Counted from the stretch's first letter, positions 52,383 to 60,181 are shown. The stretch is 64,000 bases of DNA from JALRBM01 sp964615445 (GCA_964615445.1 CAZTOK010000004.1:8546-72545); one strand, 5' to 3'. The notes: a model not told the origin generated them from the sequence alone. A program made the numbers and translations.

Positions 52383-55046
52383 CTATGGTTTGAGAAATTT
52401 CGCTTGTTCGGGCGTTGCTTGCCGCGTTTGTACTCGACCGCTCCTGCGAAGAGCATACTCAATGGTTTGAATCTCTTCTATACGATCACCAATTGTAGCG
52501 CGAATCTGATCGTTAGTGAGGGCCTCGAACACGTTATTGTATGCCTTGTTAAGGTCGTTTGTACTACCAACGGCGGTAATACTATTAATCTGGTTAGCCA
52601 CCTCTTTAACCCAGCCAGCTTTAAGATCTTTCATGTTGCTTGCAGCTGTATCACCAAGTGAACCGGCGCGTGCCATGTTCATGTTTGTTAGGCTCACGCC
52701 CGCAAGCTTTGGATCCGCCTGAAGATGAAACCCACCTTTTACCTTCATAGTTGAGGCGTTACGGGCAATAACACGTGAAAGCATATCTTGATCTATATGT
52801 ACATCGTCCATACGTGCTTTTTCAAGAGCCACTACCTGGCCTTCTCGAGCCTGCATCTCAAGGGCAGCTTCGATTTCACTGCTATTGTAGTTCGTTGCAC
52901 CTTTTATAACGTCGCTCACGACAGTACCAGAGAAGTCTTTCGGTGTTTGATTATTCTGCAGGGCACGATAGGTAATGAGTTTGACACCAGCATCAAGAGC
53001 GGCATCACTTTCTTTACTAAGCTCACTCACGGCGTGGGCCTGAGCCTTCACGGCACCAGATGGATCAATACCACCTGCTCGGCGACTAAGATTTTGGTTA
53101 GTGTTAAGCGCCGTAGCAATTTGTTGCGTCTGAATAGTGCGAGCCGCGGCACCACGTTGCGTTTCAACACTTGTTTCAAGAGCATTATTCATAATATCTT
53201 GCGCCATAACGTTGCGGCTATGAGCAAAGTTAGCAAGCGCACTTACAGATAGATTGTCGGGAACGACCATATTGCGAGAATCGCCCGCTCGAAATTCATC
53301 CCAGTTGGCATCAACCTGCGCCTTAGCAAGATCAACATTGAGCTTGCTTGCACGGGCGTTAAGCTCAAGTCCCTGAATGCGTGCATTAGTATGTTTTTGC
53401 GCTTCAAAGCGCGCCTCAGCGGCTGTTTCACCACCCTGCTTCAAAAGCGCTGCCTCGAGTGCACGTTCATGAATATTGTGCGCACGATGATCGTTTGCCC
53501 ATTTCGCATCAACCATAGCCTCGTTCGCCTTCTGCCACCCTTCGCGCGCACGACGCTTGGCATCAATTCGTGCCGAGGTACGGTTTAAGAAATCGCGGCG
53601 GCGCATGCCAGGGTCAGCCAGTACACGGGCTTTTCTTTGTGCTGCGCGCTCTTCGGCAAACTTTCGTGTACGATCCACCAAGCCTTTGCTTGGGTTGTTG
53701 GCAAGGCCAGCAATGCGACCAAGCAGCGAACCGCTTAATCGGAGCAATAAAGGAGTAATGGCAAGCGGTGCAACCTGTACCGCCATACCTAAAATGATCA
53801 AGTTGATAGAGTCGGCATTCTGGATAATTGCAATTCCCGCTAGCTGAGACCCACCAAACACAAAAGCAAATATTGGGAACATAATAAGCATCGTCGAAAA
53901 GAGCTCATGCCATTTTTTAAAATACTTTTCGGTATTTGGTAGTAAGAATGCAACAAAGGCGAGCGGTGACACAATAATAAGCACTGTAATAATAGCTTGA
54001 CGCGCAGCCAGTACAACAAGGGCAATGAAGATGGCAAGAAGGAGTCCTGCAAGAATCGGTAAGAGCAGTGTAATAGACCCTCCAACCGTCGCCGCAAGGG
54101 CACTATGAAGTGCTAGGCCACCAGCCAACGCAGCCGTTCCGCCTGAGAGAATAAACCCTGCTATGCTTTTAAAACTAATAACCGACCACTGATTACCACC
54201 ATTTCCAATGACAGTATCATGAATCGACATAAATAAATGTTCAATCGAATATCCTAAGACGTTGGAGGCATCCACTGCAATCGCACACACCCAATACGAC
54301 ACGTTGACGAGTATGGCGGCAACAATCAGCCGAGGAAGCATCTTTTTAACGTTGTAGTTAGAAAGACCAACGCTTGTGAGTTGTGAGTAAATAACAACAA
54401 TAAATCCAATAACAAATACCACGTTTGCGAAATTACGCATGACTGACCAAATAGTAAATAGTGCATTATTCTGATCTGTTGATACCGGTCGAACAGTTAA
54501 GAAACCACTGACAATGCCAAAGATCCAGTCCATAGCGTTTGCGAGAAAATTTGTGGCTGGGCAAATTATCCAGCCTAGCCCAAACGTAAACGAGCTGTCA
54601 CAGGAGGTAGCCTGTTTAGCACCTGATTGTGGTGTGATAGTGATGGTTGTTTTATCAGTGGGGTTTGTGTATCCGTCAGGCGGTGTGTAATCAAATACGA
54701 CATATCCTGCAGAAGTTGCCTTGGAGGTGTCCACTCCGGCTGCAAAGTAAATGATGTGCATTTTCTCCGGGCCGCCATTTGCTGCCGGCTCTATAAAGGT
54801 GTACAGCTGCGTACCCTGGTTTAATCCTCGGCTATCATTCGTACCAGCGGTTCCGTTTTGTTGGTACTGATTGTTAAGATATGAAATATTACTTCCATCC
54901 CATGCGGCTGTAGCTTCGTCAGCTCGAGTAGTAGGACTGCTGGCGAGTATAAATGCTAAACAAGCTGCAATCGTTGCAGCAGCAAAAAGAAAAAGATTCC
55001 GTACGGATAGTCTACCGAACGGGCGAGCTACTCGCAGATCCCACAT
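52383..55046 (-). CDS. VirB6/TrbL-like membrane protein
   Basis: 887 aa. A signal/anchor helix (about 16-34) is followed by a short extracellular part and the VirB6/TrbL block (about 150-460): LGWIICPATNFLANAMDW, NVVFVIGFIVVIYSQLTSVG, KMLPRLIVAAILVNVSYWV. The C-terminal 420 residues are highly charged and Ala-rich (RKFAEERAAQRKARV) and probably alpha-helical and soluble. Paralogue of the 956-aa protein; likely both make part of the inner-membrane channel. First gene of the minus-strand operon; its promoter leaves a very short leader. Confidence 0.85.
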   Translation of the reverse strand: MWDLRVARPFGRLSVRNLFLFAAATIAACLAFILASSPTTRADEATAAWDGSNISYLNNQYQQNGTAGTNDSRGLNQGTQLYTFIEPAANGGPEKMHIIYFAAGVDTSKATSAGYVVFDYTPPDGYTNPTDKTTITITPQSGAKQATSCDSSFTFGLGWIICPATNFLANAMDWIFGIVSGFLTVRPVSTDQNNALFTIWSVMRNFANVVFVIGFIVVIYSQLTSVGLSNYNVKKMLPRLIVAAILVNVSYWVCAIAVDASNVLGYSIEHLFMSIHDTVIGNGGNQWSVISFKSIAGFILSGGTAALAGGLALHSALAATVGGSITLLLPILAGLLLAIFIALVVLAARQAIITVLIIVSPLAFVAFLLPNTEKYFKKWHELFSTMLIMFPIFAFVFGGSQLAGIAIIQNADSINLIILGMAVQVAPLAITPLLLRLSGSLLGRIAGLANNPSKGLVDRTRKFAEERAAQRKARVLADPGMRRRDFLNRTSARIDAKRRAREGWQKANEAMVDAKWANDHRAHNIHERALEAALLKQGGETAAEARFEAQKHTNARIQGLELNARASKLNVDLAKAQVDANWDEFRAGDSRNMVVPDNLSVSALANFAHSRNVMAQDIMNNALETSVETQRGAAARTIQTQQIATALNTNQNLSRRAGGIDPSGAVKAQAHAVSELSKESDAALDAGVKLITYRALQNNQTPKDFSGTVVSDVIKGATNYNSSEIEAALEMQAREGQVVALEKARMDDVHIDQDMLSRVIARNASTMKVKGGFHLQADPKLAGVSLTNMNMARAGSLGDTAASNMKDLKAGWVKEVANQINSITAVGSTNDLNKAYNNVFEALTNDQIRATIGDRIEEIQTIEYALRRSGRVQTRQATPEQAKFLKP

Positions 55047-55055
55047 ATCCCTGTT

Positions 55056-55084
55056 ATGGTATCACTTTATAGGTTAAAAGTCAA
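55056..55084 (-). promoter_or_regulatory. Promoter of the T4SS-like operon
   Basis: Minus strand TTGACT (complement of 55079-55084), 17 nt, TACCAT (complement of 55056-55061). The -10 box ends 9 nt before the ATG of the VirB6-like gene (55046). Confidence 0.65.
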
Positions 55085-55144
55085 TCTTATTGCCTCATTT
55101 TACGTCCATCCTACGCATGTGATTTTTCGCTCTGCAAGAAACCC

Positions 55145-55173
55145 TTGCAAGGTATCTTTTTTTATCGTATTTT
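55145..55173 (+). promoter_or_regulatory. Promoter of the pilin-like gene run
   Basis: TTGCAA (55145-55150), 17 nt, TATTTT (55168-55173). It fires towards the pilin genes and leaves about 3 nt of leader before ATG 55184. It diverges from the T4SS operon promoter, about 60 nt away, so both arms could be co-regulated. Confidence 0.5.
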
Positions 55174-55183
55174 ATAGATAGGT

Positions 55184-55567
55184 ATGAAGGTAAAACAAAA
55201 AATAGCAACACTCATAATACTAGCCGTGTCGTTCTGTGCGGTTGTAACGCCTGCGGCCTTAGCAGATTGTGGTGGCGTAAAAACGGCCATTCTCCAATGT
55301 GATCAGACTGGCAAAGGTACAAGCGCCAAGGATAGTGGCATATGGGGCATTTTGCTTATTGGCCTTAACATCCTTACTGGTGGCATTGGCATCGCGGCTG
55401 TCGGCGGTATCGTTTATGGGGCTATTCTCTATACGAGCGCCGGCGATAGGGCCGACCAAGTAAAGAAGGCTGTCTCCGTTATTACCAATGTGGTTATAGG
55501 TCTTGCTGCATACGGGCTCATGTATATATTGCTTAACTTCCTTATTCCAGGCGGAATATTTAGCTAA
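55184..55567 (+). CDS. T4SS pilin-like protein 1
   Basis: 127 aa with an N-terminal signal helix (about 5-27, cleavage near ALA-DC) and two hydrophobic helices near residues 48-80 and 98-124. The block IGIAAVGGIVYGAILYTSAGDRADQVKKAVSVITNVVIGLAAYG reads as a shortened version of the T4SS_pilin two-helix domain (given here only as features: GG-turn, Tyr-Thr-Ser-Ala-Gly loop, second helix). It may be exported and assembled as an extracellular fibre. First of six tandem paralogues. Confidence 0.8.
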   Translation: MKVKQKIATLIILAVSFCAVVTPAALADCGGVKTAILQCDQTGKGTSAKDSGIWGILLIGLNILTGGIGIAAVGGIVYGAILYTSAGDRADQVKKAVSVITNVVIGLAAYGLMYILLNFLIPGGIFS

Positions 55568-55582
55568 AGGAGCTCAATAAAG

Positions 55583-56008
55583 ATGAAACGACTACTACAA
55601 AACTGGATTGCGGCAATTCTCTTCGTTCTCACATTCGGTGGCGCGTTTGGTGTGGTTGCTTTGCCACAGACTACCTTTGCTGCTTGTAACGACCACCTTT
55701 TAACATTCCCTGCCTGGTATAGAGGATTAACTGACGGCGATTGTAATATTAAAAGTCCTACAGATTCAGGTGGACTACCTAAGTTTGTATGGACCATCGC
55801 ACTCAACTTTATTGAAATTATGTTGCAACTTGTCGGCTATATTTCAGTAGCCTTTATCATTGTGGGTGGATTTACGTATATGACCAGCGCTGGGTCACCT
55901 GACGGCGCGGCTCGCTCGCGTAAGACGATCACGAATGCAGTTATAGGGCTGGTTATATCTATTTTCTCGGTCGGTATTGTGAACGTTGTCACAGGAGCGC
56001 TGAAATGA
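55583..56008 (+). CDS. T4SS pilin-like protein 2
   Basis: 141 aa. Signal helix (about 10-33, ending TFAA), a Cys-containing spacer (NDHLLTFPAWYRG), and two hydrophobic helices: LVGYISVAFIIVGGFTYM, turn with TSAGSPDGAARSRK, second helix AVIGLVISIFSVGIV. Overlaps the next gene by 4 nt (ATGA), so it is translated with it. A typical pilin-like two-helix protein. Confidence 0.8.
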   Translation: MKRLLQNWIAAILFVLTFGGAFGVVALPQTTFAACNDHLLTFPAWYRGLTDGDCNIKSPTDSGGLPKFVWTIALNFIEIMLQLVGYISVAFIIVGGFTYMTSAGSPDGAARSRKTITNAVIGLVISIFSVGIVNVVTGALK

Positions 56009-56304
56009 GCGTGTTACGATTTTTAGCGGCTAGTTCCGATAAAATTGATCCCGGATCTATCGGGTTACAAAGTCCTCCAACGGATGCTAACTCGGTGCTC
56101 GCGAACGTACTTACCACCGTATACGCTTGGGCTGGCATTATTTGTATTATTATTGTGATTGTTGGAGGTTATCTTTATGTTACTTCAGCATCAAATGCAT
56201 CACAGGTAAAGCGCGCTAAAGATGCTATCATTGGGGCTATCATCGGCCTCGTTGTTATTATGATGGCATTTGTTATTACGCAATTTGTTTTAGGGAGGTT
56301 TTAG
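56005..56304 (+). CDS. T4SS pilin-like protein 3, short
   Basis: 99 aa; the shortest member, with no obvious signal peptide. Two hydrophobic helices (AGIICIIIVIVGGYLYVTSAS and GAIIGLVVIMMAFVITQF) flank the basic loop ASQVKRAKDAI. The start overlaps the previous stop by 4 nt; the next gene begins directly at 56305. Being short, it may act as a minor subunit or an assembly factor. Confidence 0.75.
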   Translation: MSVLRFLAASSDKIDPGSIGLQSPPTDANSVLANVLTTVYAWAGIICIIIVIVGGYLYVTSASNASQVKRAKDAIIGAIIGLVVIMMAFVITQFVLGRF

Positions 56305-56679
56305 ATGAAAAAGTGGAAATCGGTTGTTATTATGATTGGCTGTCTTTTTGGCGTAACTGTCGCTATGGTTCCGACTTCTAGCACGTATGCAATTAACGTA
56401 TTTAATCAATGTTCGGGGAACGCAGATTCTGCGGTTTGTAAGGCATCGGGAACCGATAATGCAACAAGTATGATTAAAATTGTTGTTAATACCCTACTCT
56501 TTATCCTAGGTATTATTTCAGTCATTATGATTATCATTGGCGGCCTTCGATATACTACCTCCGGAGGCGATAGTAGCGCTACCAAGGCTGCGAAGGATAC
56601 AATTCTCTATGCGGTTATTGGACTCGTGGTGGCAATGCTTTCATTTACTATTGTTAATTATGTAATAGCACAATTTTAA
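56305..56679 (+). CDS. T4SS pilin-like protein 4
   Basis: 124 aa. Signal helix (about 5-28, ending TYA), a Cys-containing spacer (NQCSGNADSAVC), then helix 1 LLFILGIISVIMIIIGGLRY, loop TSGGDSSATKAAKD and helix 2 AVIGLVVAMLSFTIVNYVI. The loop TSGGDS is shared with the next two proteins. AGGAG-type spacing before it is not strong; start is by overlap with the previous gene. Confidence 0.82.
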   Translation: MKKWKSVVIMIGCLFGVTVAMVPTSSTYAINVFNQCSGNADSAVCKASGTDNATSMIKIVVNTLLFILGIISVIMIIIGGLRYTTSGGDSSATKAAKDTILYAVIGLVVAMLSFTIVNYVIAQF

Positions 56680-56692
56680 GGAGAACAAAAAA

Positions 56693-57055
56693 ATGAAAAA
56701 ACTCAAACTGCTGTTTATATCCGTGTTTGCCCTTATGGGAGTAGCAACGATGGTCCCTATGTATGCCTATGCGTCACCCGGTGATCAGATTCAAAAAGGT
56801 GTCAATTCGGTGAGTGACGGGAGTAAAACCGATATAGCCGTGAGTTTCAAAACGATTGTCAACGTTATCTTGTTTGTCCTCGGTGCCATCTCGGTCATCA
56901 TGATCGTTATTGGAGGTGTTCGCTACACCGTCTCTGGGGGTGACAGCGGAAGTACAAAAGGGGCTAAGGATACTATTCTCTATGCAGTTGTTGGTCTTGT
57001 AGTAGCAATGCTTGCGTATGCTATTGTCAACTTTGTCATAACCAGCTTTAAGTAA
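56693..57055 (+). CDS. T4SS pilin-like protein 5
   Basis: 120 aa. Signal helix (about 5-26, ending AYA), then LFVLGAISVIMIVIGGVRY, the loop TVSGGDSGSTKGAKD and the second helix AVVGLVVAMLAYAIVNFVI. It is closely related to proteins 4 and 6. AAGGAGA precedes the ATG by 8 nt. A probable close paralogue by duplication. Confidence 0.82.
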   Translation: MKKLKLLFISVFALMGVATMVPMYAYASPGDQIQKGVNSVSDGSKTDIAVSFKTIVNVILFVLGAISVIMIVIGGVRYTVSGGDSGSTKGAKDTILYAVVGLVVAMLAYAIVNFVITSFK

Positions 57056-57061
57056 AAAGTA

Positions 57062-57090
57062 TTAACAAAAAGTAACGCTTCTGCTATAAA
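57062..57090 (+). promoter_or_regulatory. Separate promoter for pilin-like gene 6
   Basis: TTAACA (57062-57067), 17 nt, TATAAA (57085-57090), then a purine-rich leader with AGGAAAGGA before the ATG at 57127. A dedicated strong promoter suggests this is the most abundant pilin. Confidence 0.65.
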
Positions 57091-57126
57091 GTAGATAGAG
57101 TAAATCCTACAGGAAAGGAAAAATAA

Positions 57127-57564
57127 ATGAAAAATAATATTAAGAAAAGTCTACAGGCGCTCCTTCTTGTCCCTGTTATTGCACTTGGAGTAAGCGGGGT
57201 TGCTAGTTTTGTAAGCACGCCTGCAGCACAAGCTCAGGCAGCAGCATGTACAAACGGTGCGAGCGGTGGTTTAGCTGGCGGTGCAGGTTGTGCTAAAGGT
57301 AATGACCAGCAGACCGATCTCTTTGGTCAAAACGGTATCTTCAAGACTATTACGAACGTGCTCCTCTTCATCATTGGTGCCATATCAGTAATCATGCTTA
57401 TCATTGGTGGTATTCGCTATGTGGTTTCCGGTGGTGATAGTGGTGCTGTAACAAGTGCAAAGAACACCATTCTTTATGCTGTGGTTGGTGTAGTTATCTC
57501 AATCCTCGCCTACGCACTCGTTAACTTCGTTATCGGCAGCTTTGCTTCAACAAGTGGTAGCTAG
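57127..57564 (+). CDS. T4SS pilin-like protein 6, candidate major pilin
   Basis: 145 aa. Signal helix (about 9-32) with AQA cleavage candidates, a Gly/Ala-rich spacer with two Cys (AACTNGASGGLAGGAGCAKG), then LLFIIGAISVIMLIIGGIRY, loop VVSGGDSGAVTSAKN and helix AVVGVVISILAYALVNFVI. Its own promoter and strong ribosome-binding site (AGGAAAGGA) set it apart from the other pilins. Followed by a terminator. Confidence 0.85.
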   Translation: MKNNIKKSLQALLLVPVIALGVSGVASFVSTPAAQAQAAACTNGASGGLAGGAGCAKGNDQQTDLFGQNGIFKTITNVLLFIIGAISVIMLIIGGIRYVVSGGDSGAVTSAKNTILYAVVGVVISILAYALVNFVIGSFASTSGS

Positions 57565-57581
57565 TCTTACGATAGCGTAAT

Positions 57582-57612
57582 AAAAATAACATTCTTAGGG
57601 AATGTTATTTTT
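57582..57612 (+). terminator. Intrinsic terminator of the pilin run
   Basis: Arms 57582-57594 and 57600-57612 (loop 5 nt), whose right arm runs into TTTTTTT. It ends the pilin transcript. Confidence 0.8.
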
Positions 57613-57624
57613 TTGCCTTAAAAC

Positions 57625-57657
57625 TAAATAGATCCGTATTTATAACGGATCTATTTA
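57625..57657 (-). terminator. Intrinsic terminator of the Hsp20 gene
   Basis: Arms 57625-57637 and 57645-57657 (13 bp, 7-nt loop); on the minus strand the stem is followed by GTTTTAA. Confidence 0.7.
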
Positions 57658-57677
57658 TTATAGTACTCGGTTGATGT

Positions 57678-58154
57678 TTATTGAATCGTAATCTTCTTAG
57701 CTTGTTCTTGCTTAATTTTACTAAAGCTAATAGTAAGAACACCATCTTTAAGAACTGCTTCAACCTCGTCTTCTTTTACGGGTACCGGTAGTGCTAAGGT
57801 GCGACTAAATTCACCCCAATAACATTCCTGTATGTGCCAATTGGTTGCATTGGTTTCATCCCCACTTGAAAGCGTACCGCTAATAGTAAGAATGCCATCG
57901 CTTATGCTAACATCAAGGTCTTCTTTATTAACGCCCGCGGTACGAGCCTTAATGATAAGCTTCTCGTCGGTTTCATATGCATCGACGGCTAGTTGACCAG
58001 GAAAGTCATCCTCTGAATCTTGCCATGCGGCACTGTCGTCAGTTGGTGCTTGTGCTGGCGTAGCGTTCCCCTGTTGGCTTAGCTCGTCATCATTTAAAAA
58101 TGCGGCTGCGAGTTCATCTTCGATCAAGAGATCATCGTTTTGTTTACGGGCCAT
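57678..58154 (-). CDS. Hsp20 small heat-shock protein
   Basis: 158 aa from ATG 58154, which has GGAGG 5 nt upstream; an earlier start 4 codons up has no such site. The alpha-crystallin domain covers about 55-150 (LAVDAYETDEKLIIKARTAG, VSISDGILTISGTL, VKEDEVEAVLKDGVLTI), with an IxI-like KKITIQ end. The N-terminal 50 residues are acidic and disordered. It is an ATP-independent holdase. Base composition is host-like. Confidence 0.92.
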   Translation of the reverse strand: MARKQNDDLLIEDELAAAFLNDDELSQQGNATPAQAPTDDSAAWQDSEDDFPGQLAVDAYETDEKLIIKARTAGVNKEDLDVSISDGILTISGTLSSGDETNATNWHIQECYWGEFSRTLALPVPVKEDEVEAVLKDGVLTISFSKIKQEQAKKITIQ

Positions 58155-58240
58155 GATATCCTCCACTTTTCTCTAGGCTCTATTGACAAATAGTCCCTCA
58201 CATTATAACTAACATTTACGGTATAATCAACAAAAGGAAT

Positions 58241-58758
58241 GTGCAAAACGTAAAAAACACAATAGTTGACCACCCGCTTTCACACATTGCTCCTCACTAC
58301 TGTTGCGGCTGCCAGTAAAAGGGTTGTCCTTTATGTCATAATTGTAAATATAACATCATCAGTGAGCATTATGAATACCGCATCATGTACGGAGTACTAA
58401 CTGAGGCAGCTAACATATGTAAGGGTATCCTGTTTCTTATACGCATGCCAGGTGTGTTGGTGAAAGATCAGATATAATGCAATGTTTAATAGATGATTAC
58501 AAATTTAATACTATGCGTAGCATGCATCTTTCAATGGCTGAGTTCATCGCAGAACAAATTGGTTGGCCCTTTCTGAATACAATTTTTGTTACTGCTCCTA
58601 CAATATCGTCACATTCGTGTGCGCAGATATGATCGTATGCTGCTTATTGCACATGCAGCATCTGTTCTGTTCTATTCTTCTACTTCTTCAGGCAGTGCAG
58701 TGCATCAGCGCTTCTTGATGCCGGTGTTAAGGAAGTATGGGTAGCGACTATTGTCTAG
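58241..58758 (+). pseudogene. comF: Decayed comF (competence phosphoribosyltransferase-like) pseudogene
   Basis: No open frame over this stretch, but stitched frames restore ComF. From GTG 58241 (AAAGGAAT upstream): HPLSHIAPHYCCGCQ, an in-frame TAA (58316), then KGCPLCHNCKYNIISEHYE, which keeps the zinc-finger Cys pattern. After a frameshift: YTHARCVGERSDIMQCLIDD and YKFNTMRSMHLSMAEFIAEQ. After another: HIRVRRYDRMLLIAHAASVL. Then a gap and ALLDAGVKEVWVATIV, matching a ComF C-terminus. The phosphoribosyltransferase PRPP loop is missing. Thus at least one stop, two or three frameshifts and an internal deletion. It fills the otherwise empty region between hsp20 and tRNA-Ser. Confidence 0.8.
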
Positions 58759-58811
58759 GCAGCCCTCTCGACTAACCGAAGGTAATCTGATACGATAGTG
58801 AACGACCATCG

Positions 58812-58901
58812 GGAGAGATGACCGAGCGGTTGAAGGTAACGGTCTTGAAAACCGTCGTGCCAGCAATGGTACCGTGGGTTCGAATCCCACTCTCTCCGCC
58901 A
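58812..58901 (+). tRNA. tRNA-Ser (anticodon UGA)
   Basis: Acceptor GGAGAGA pairs with TCTCTCC (58891-58897), discriminator G and encoded CCA (58899-58901). Anticodon loop CTTGAAA gives TGA, and a long variable arm is present as expected for serine tRNAs. The minus-strand frame over it is the well-known spurious VGFEPT-type ORF. Confidence 0.97.
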
Positions 58902-58946
58902 CGTAAAAACGCCCTATTCTAAGGGCGTTTTTACGTGGCGGAGAGA
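58891..58946. repeat. 25-bp inverted repeat overlapping the tRNA-Ser 3' end
   Basis: The arm 58891-58915 (last acceptor bases, CCA and following bases) is perfectly repeated in inverted order at 58922-58946, with a 6-nt loop. The right arm ends just before the stop of the pilin-like gene 7. The inner part, with GTTTTTACG in both directions, looks like a bidirectional terminator. The part that mirrors the tRNA end is longer than needed for termination. Confidence 0.75.
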
Positions 58947-59357
58947 CTAAACGTTGGTACCCGTACCACTTACGCCTGGGGCAAAACTAGCAATGACGAA
59001 ATTAACCACCGCATATGCCAACATGGCTATAACTAAACCGACAACTGCATAAAGAATGGTGTTTTTAGCACCAGTTATATTTCCCGAATTGCCACCTGAT
59101 ATAACATAGCGAAGTCCGCCAACGACTACCATAATGACGCTAATAGCCCCTACGATAAAAAGCATGACGTTGCTTACCGTCGTAAAAACTCCGCTGGCTC
59201 CAAAGAGTGTAACGGCCTGATCGACACCACGAGCTGAGCTTGCGCCGTCGCTCATTGTAAGATCAAACGCGAAAGTAGCTCGAGATAAAAAAGTATTCAG
59301 CAGTACGGTGACTGCCGTGACAAGTATTCCAAAAAAAGAAAATCGTTTTATCCTCAT
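58947..59357 (-). CDS. T4SS pilin-like protein 7
   Basis: 136 aa. Signal helix (about 5-30), a spacer without Cys pairs (FDLTMSDGASSARGVDQAV), then LMLFIVGAISVIMVVVGGLRY, loop VISGGNSGNITGAKN and helix AVVGLVIAMLAYAVVNFVI. The sequence is closest to pilin 6, but the gene is on the opposite strand and separated from the run by hsp20, comF remnant and a tRNA gene. This suggests a duplication moved nearby. AGGAAT precedes the ATG. Confidence 0.85.
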   Translation of the reverse strand: MRIKRFSFFGILVTAVTVLLNTFLSRATFAFDLTMSDGASSARGVDQAVTLFGASGVFTTVSNVMLFIVGAISVIMVVVGGLRYVISGGNSGNITGAKNTILYAVVGLVIAMLAYAVVNFVIASFAPGVSGTGTNV

Positions 59358-59462
59358 ATACTATTCCTTTTACGGTTTACACCATATCTTTTAATTATAG
59401 CAAAAAATGGCCAAAGGGTCTACCTTCAGCCTCTTTCATATGCTACAATAATCCAAGCGTAC

Positions 59463-59555
59463 GGAGGAGTACCCAAGTGGCTGAAGGGGACGGTTTGCTA
59501 AATCGTTAGTCCGGGGAGACCTGGAGCGGGAGTTCGAATCTCCCCTCCTCCGCCA
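59463..59555 (+). tRNA. tRNA-Ser (anticodon GCU)
   Basis: Acceptor GGAGGAG (59463-59469) pairs with CTCCTCC (59545-59551), then G and CCA (59553-59555). Anticodon loop TTTGCTAAA gives GCT. A long variable arm is present. Confidence 0.97.
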
Positions 59556-59556
59556 A

Positions 59557-59590
59557 GCAAGAGCACTTTACGAAAGTAAGGTGTTTTTGC
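59557..59590 (+). terminator. Terminator after tRNA-Ser(GCU)
   Basis: GCAAGAGCACTTTAC pairs with GTAAGGTGTTTTTGC across a GAAA tetraloop (15 bp with some G-U pairs). Confidence 0.7.
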
Positions 59591-59614
59591 TTGTGTTTAG
59601 AAATAACTCTAGCC

Positions 59615-60181
59615 CTACACAAGAAGGAGAATAATAGCGGGTACAACTAGTATGCCCAGTAATGTCAAACCAGCCAACTTGGTAATATAGCCAATGATGT
59701 TTTCAGCCTGACTCATCGAACGCGCAACCAAAACGTATCCAGCATGATTACCGTAAGGCACAATGACCGCGGCATCCCTTATCTTATCGTGTTGCCATGT
59801 GAACCAGTTGTTGCTACGATTTTGCGAATCAGGAAAAGCGCTAGTTGGGGGCAATGGCACTCGGTCGCCGATTTTACCCGAGGAAGCAAGAACACGAGTG
59901 TTGTTATCGACAATAGTCACAAAAGGAGCAAGACTCTGCGACTCATCAACTAACGCCGTAGTAGGTACAACTGAACTAGCAGATGCGCCTTGACTGAGTT
60001 TGCTGGCTATATCTTGAGCCATTTGTAACTGCGGGTCATTCATGCCTATGCGAAGAGATTGCTGCAGACCTACATAACCAAAGAGGAGCAAACCACAACC
60101 AATCGTTACTACTAAGAGCCAAAGACGAAGAGATTGTCGTGTTATTTTTTTGACTTCAATCATATGTATATAATAACTCAC
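59615..60181 (-). CDS. Two-helix membrane protein with extracellular sensor-like domain
   Basis: 188 aa. Helix 1 (about 22-42), an extracellular part (about 50-155) of PAS/Cache-like pattern (FVTIVDNNTRVLASSGKIG, AAVIVPYGNHAGYVLVARS) and helix 2 (about 165-187) at the C-terminus. The order looks like the sensor half of a histidine kinase or a chemoreceptor, but no HAMP, kinase or signalling domain follows; it ends soon after the second helix. MIEVKK (60163) is an alternative start. Function unknown, maybe a truncated sensor. Confidence 0.65.
   Translation of the reverse strand: MSYYIHMIEVKKITRQSLRLWLLVVTIGCGLLLFGYVGLQQSLRIGMNDPQLQMAQDIASKLSQGASASSVVPTTALVDESQSLAPFVTIVDNNTRVLASSGKIGDRVPLPPTSAFPDSQNRSNNWFTWQHDKIRDAAVIVPYGNHAGYVLVARSMSQAENIIGYITKLAGLTLLGILVVPAIILLLV

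Noticed and set aside
58705..58902. 65-aa minus-strand frame with an AERVGFEPTVP start
   Set aside because: It is antisense to tRNA-Ser(UGA) and the comF remnant. VGFEPT-type peptides are a classic artefact of translating tRNA-Ser genes on the wrong strand.
39483..59357. Possible integrative conjugative element
   Set aside because: No relaxase, VirD4/TraG, integrase or direct att repeats were found. The region appears to be a stable part of the chromosome next to oriC.
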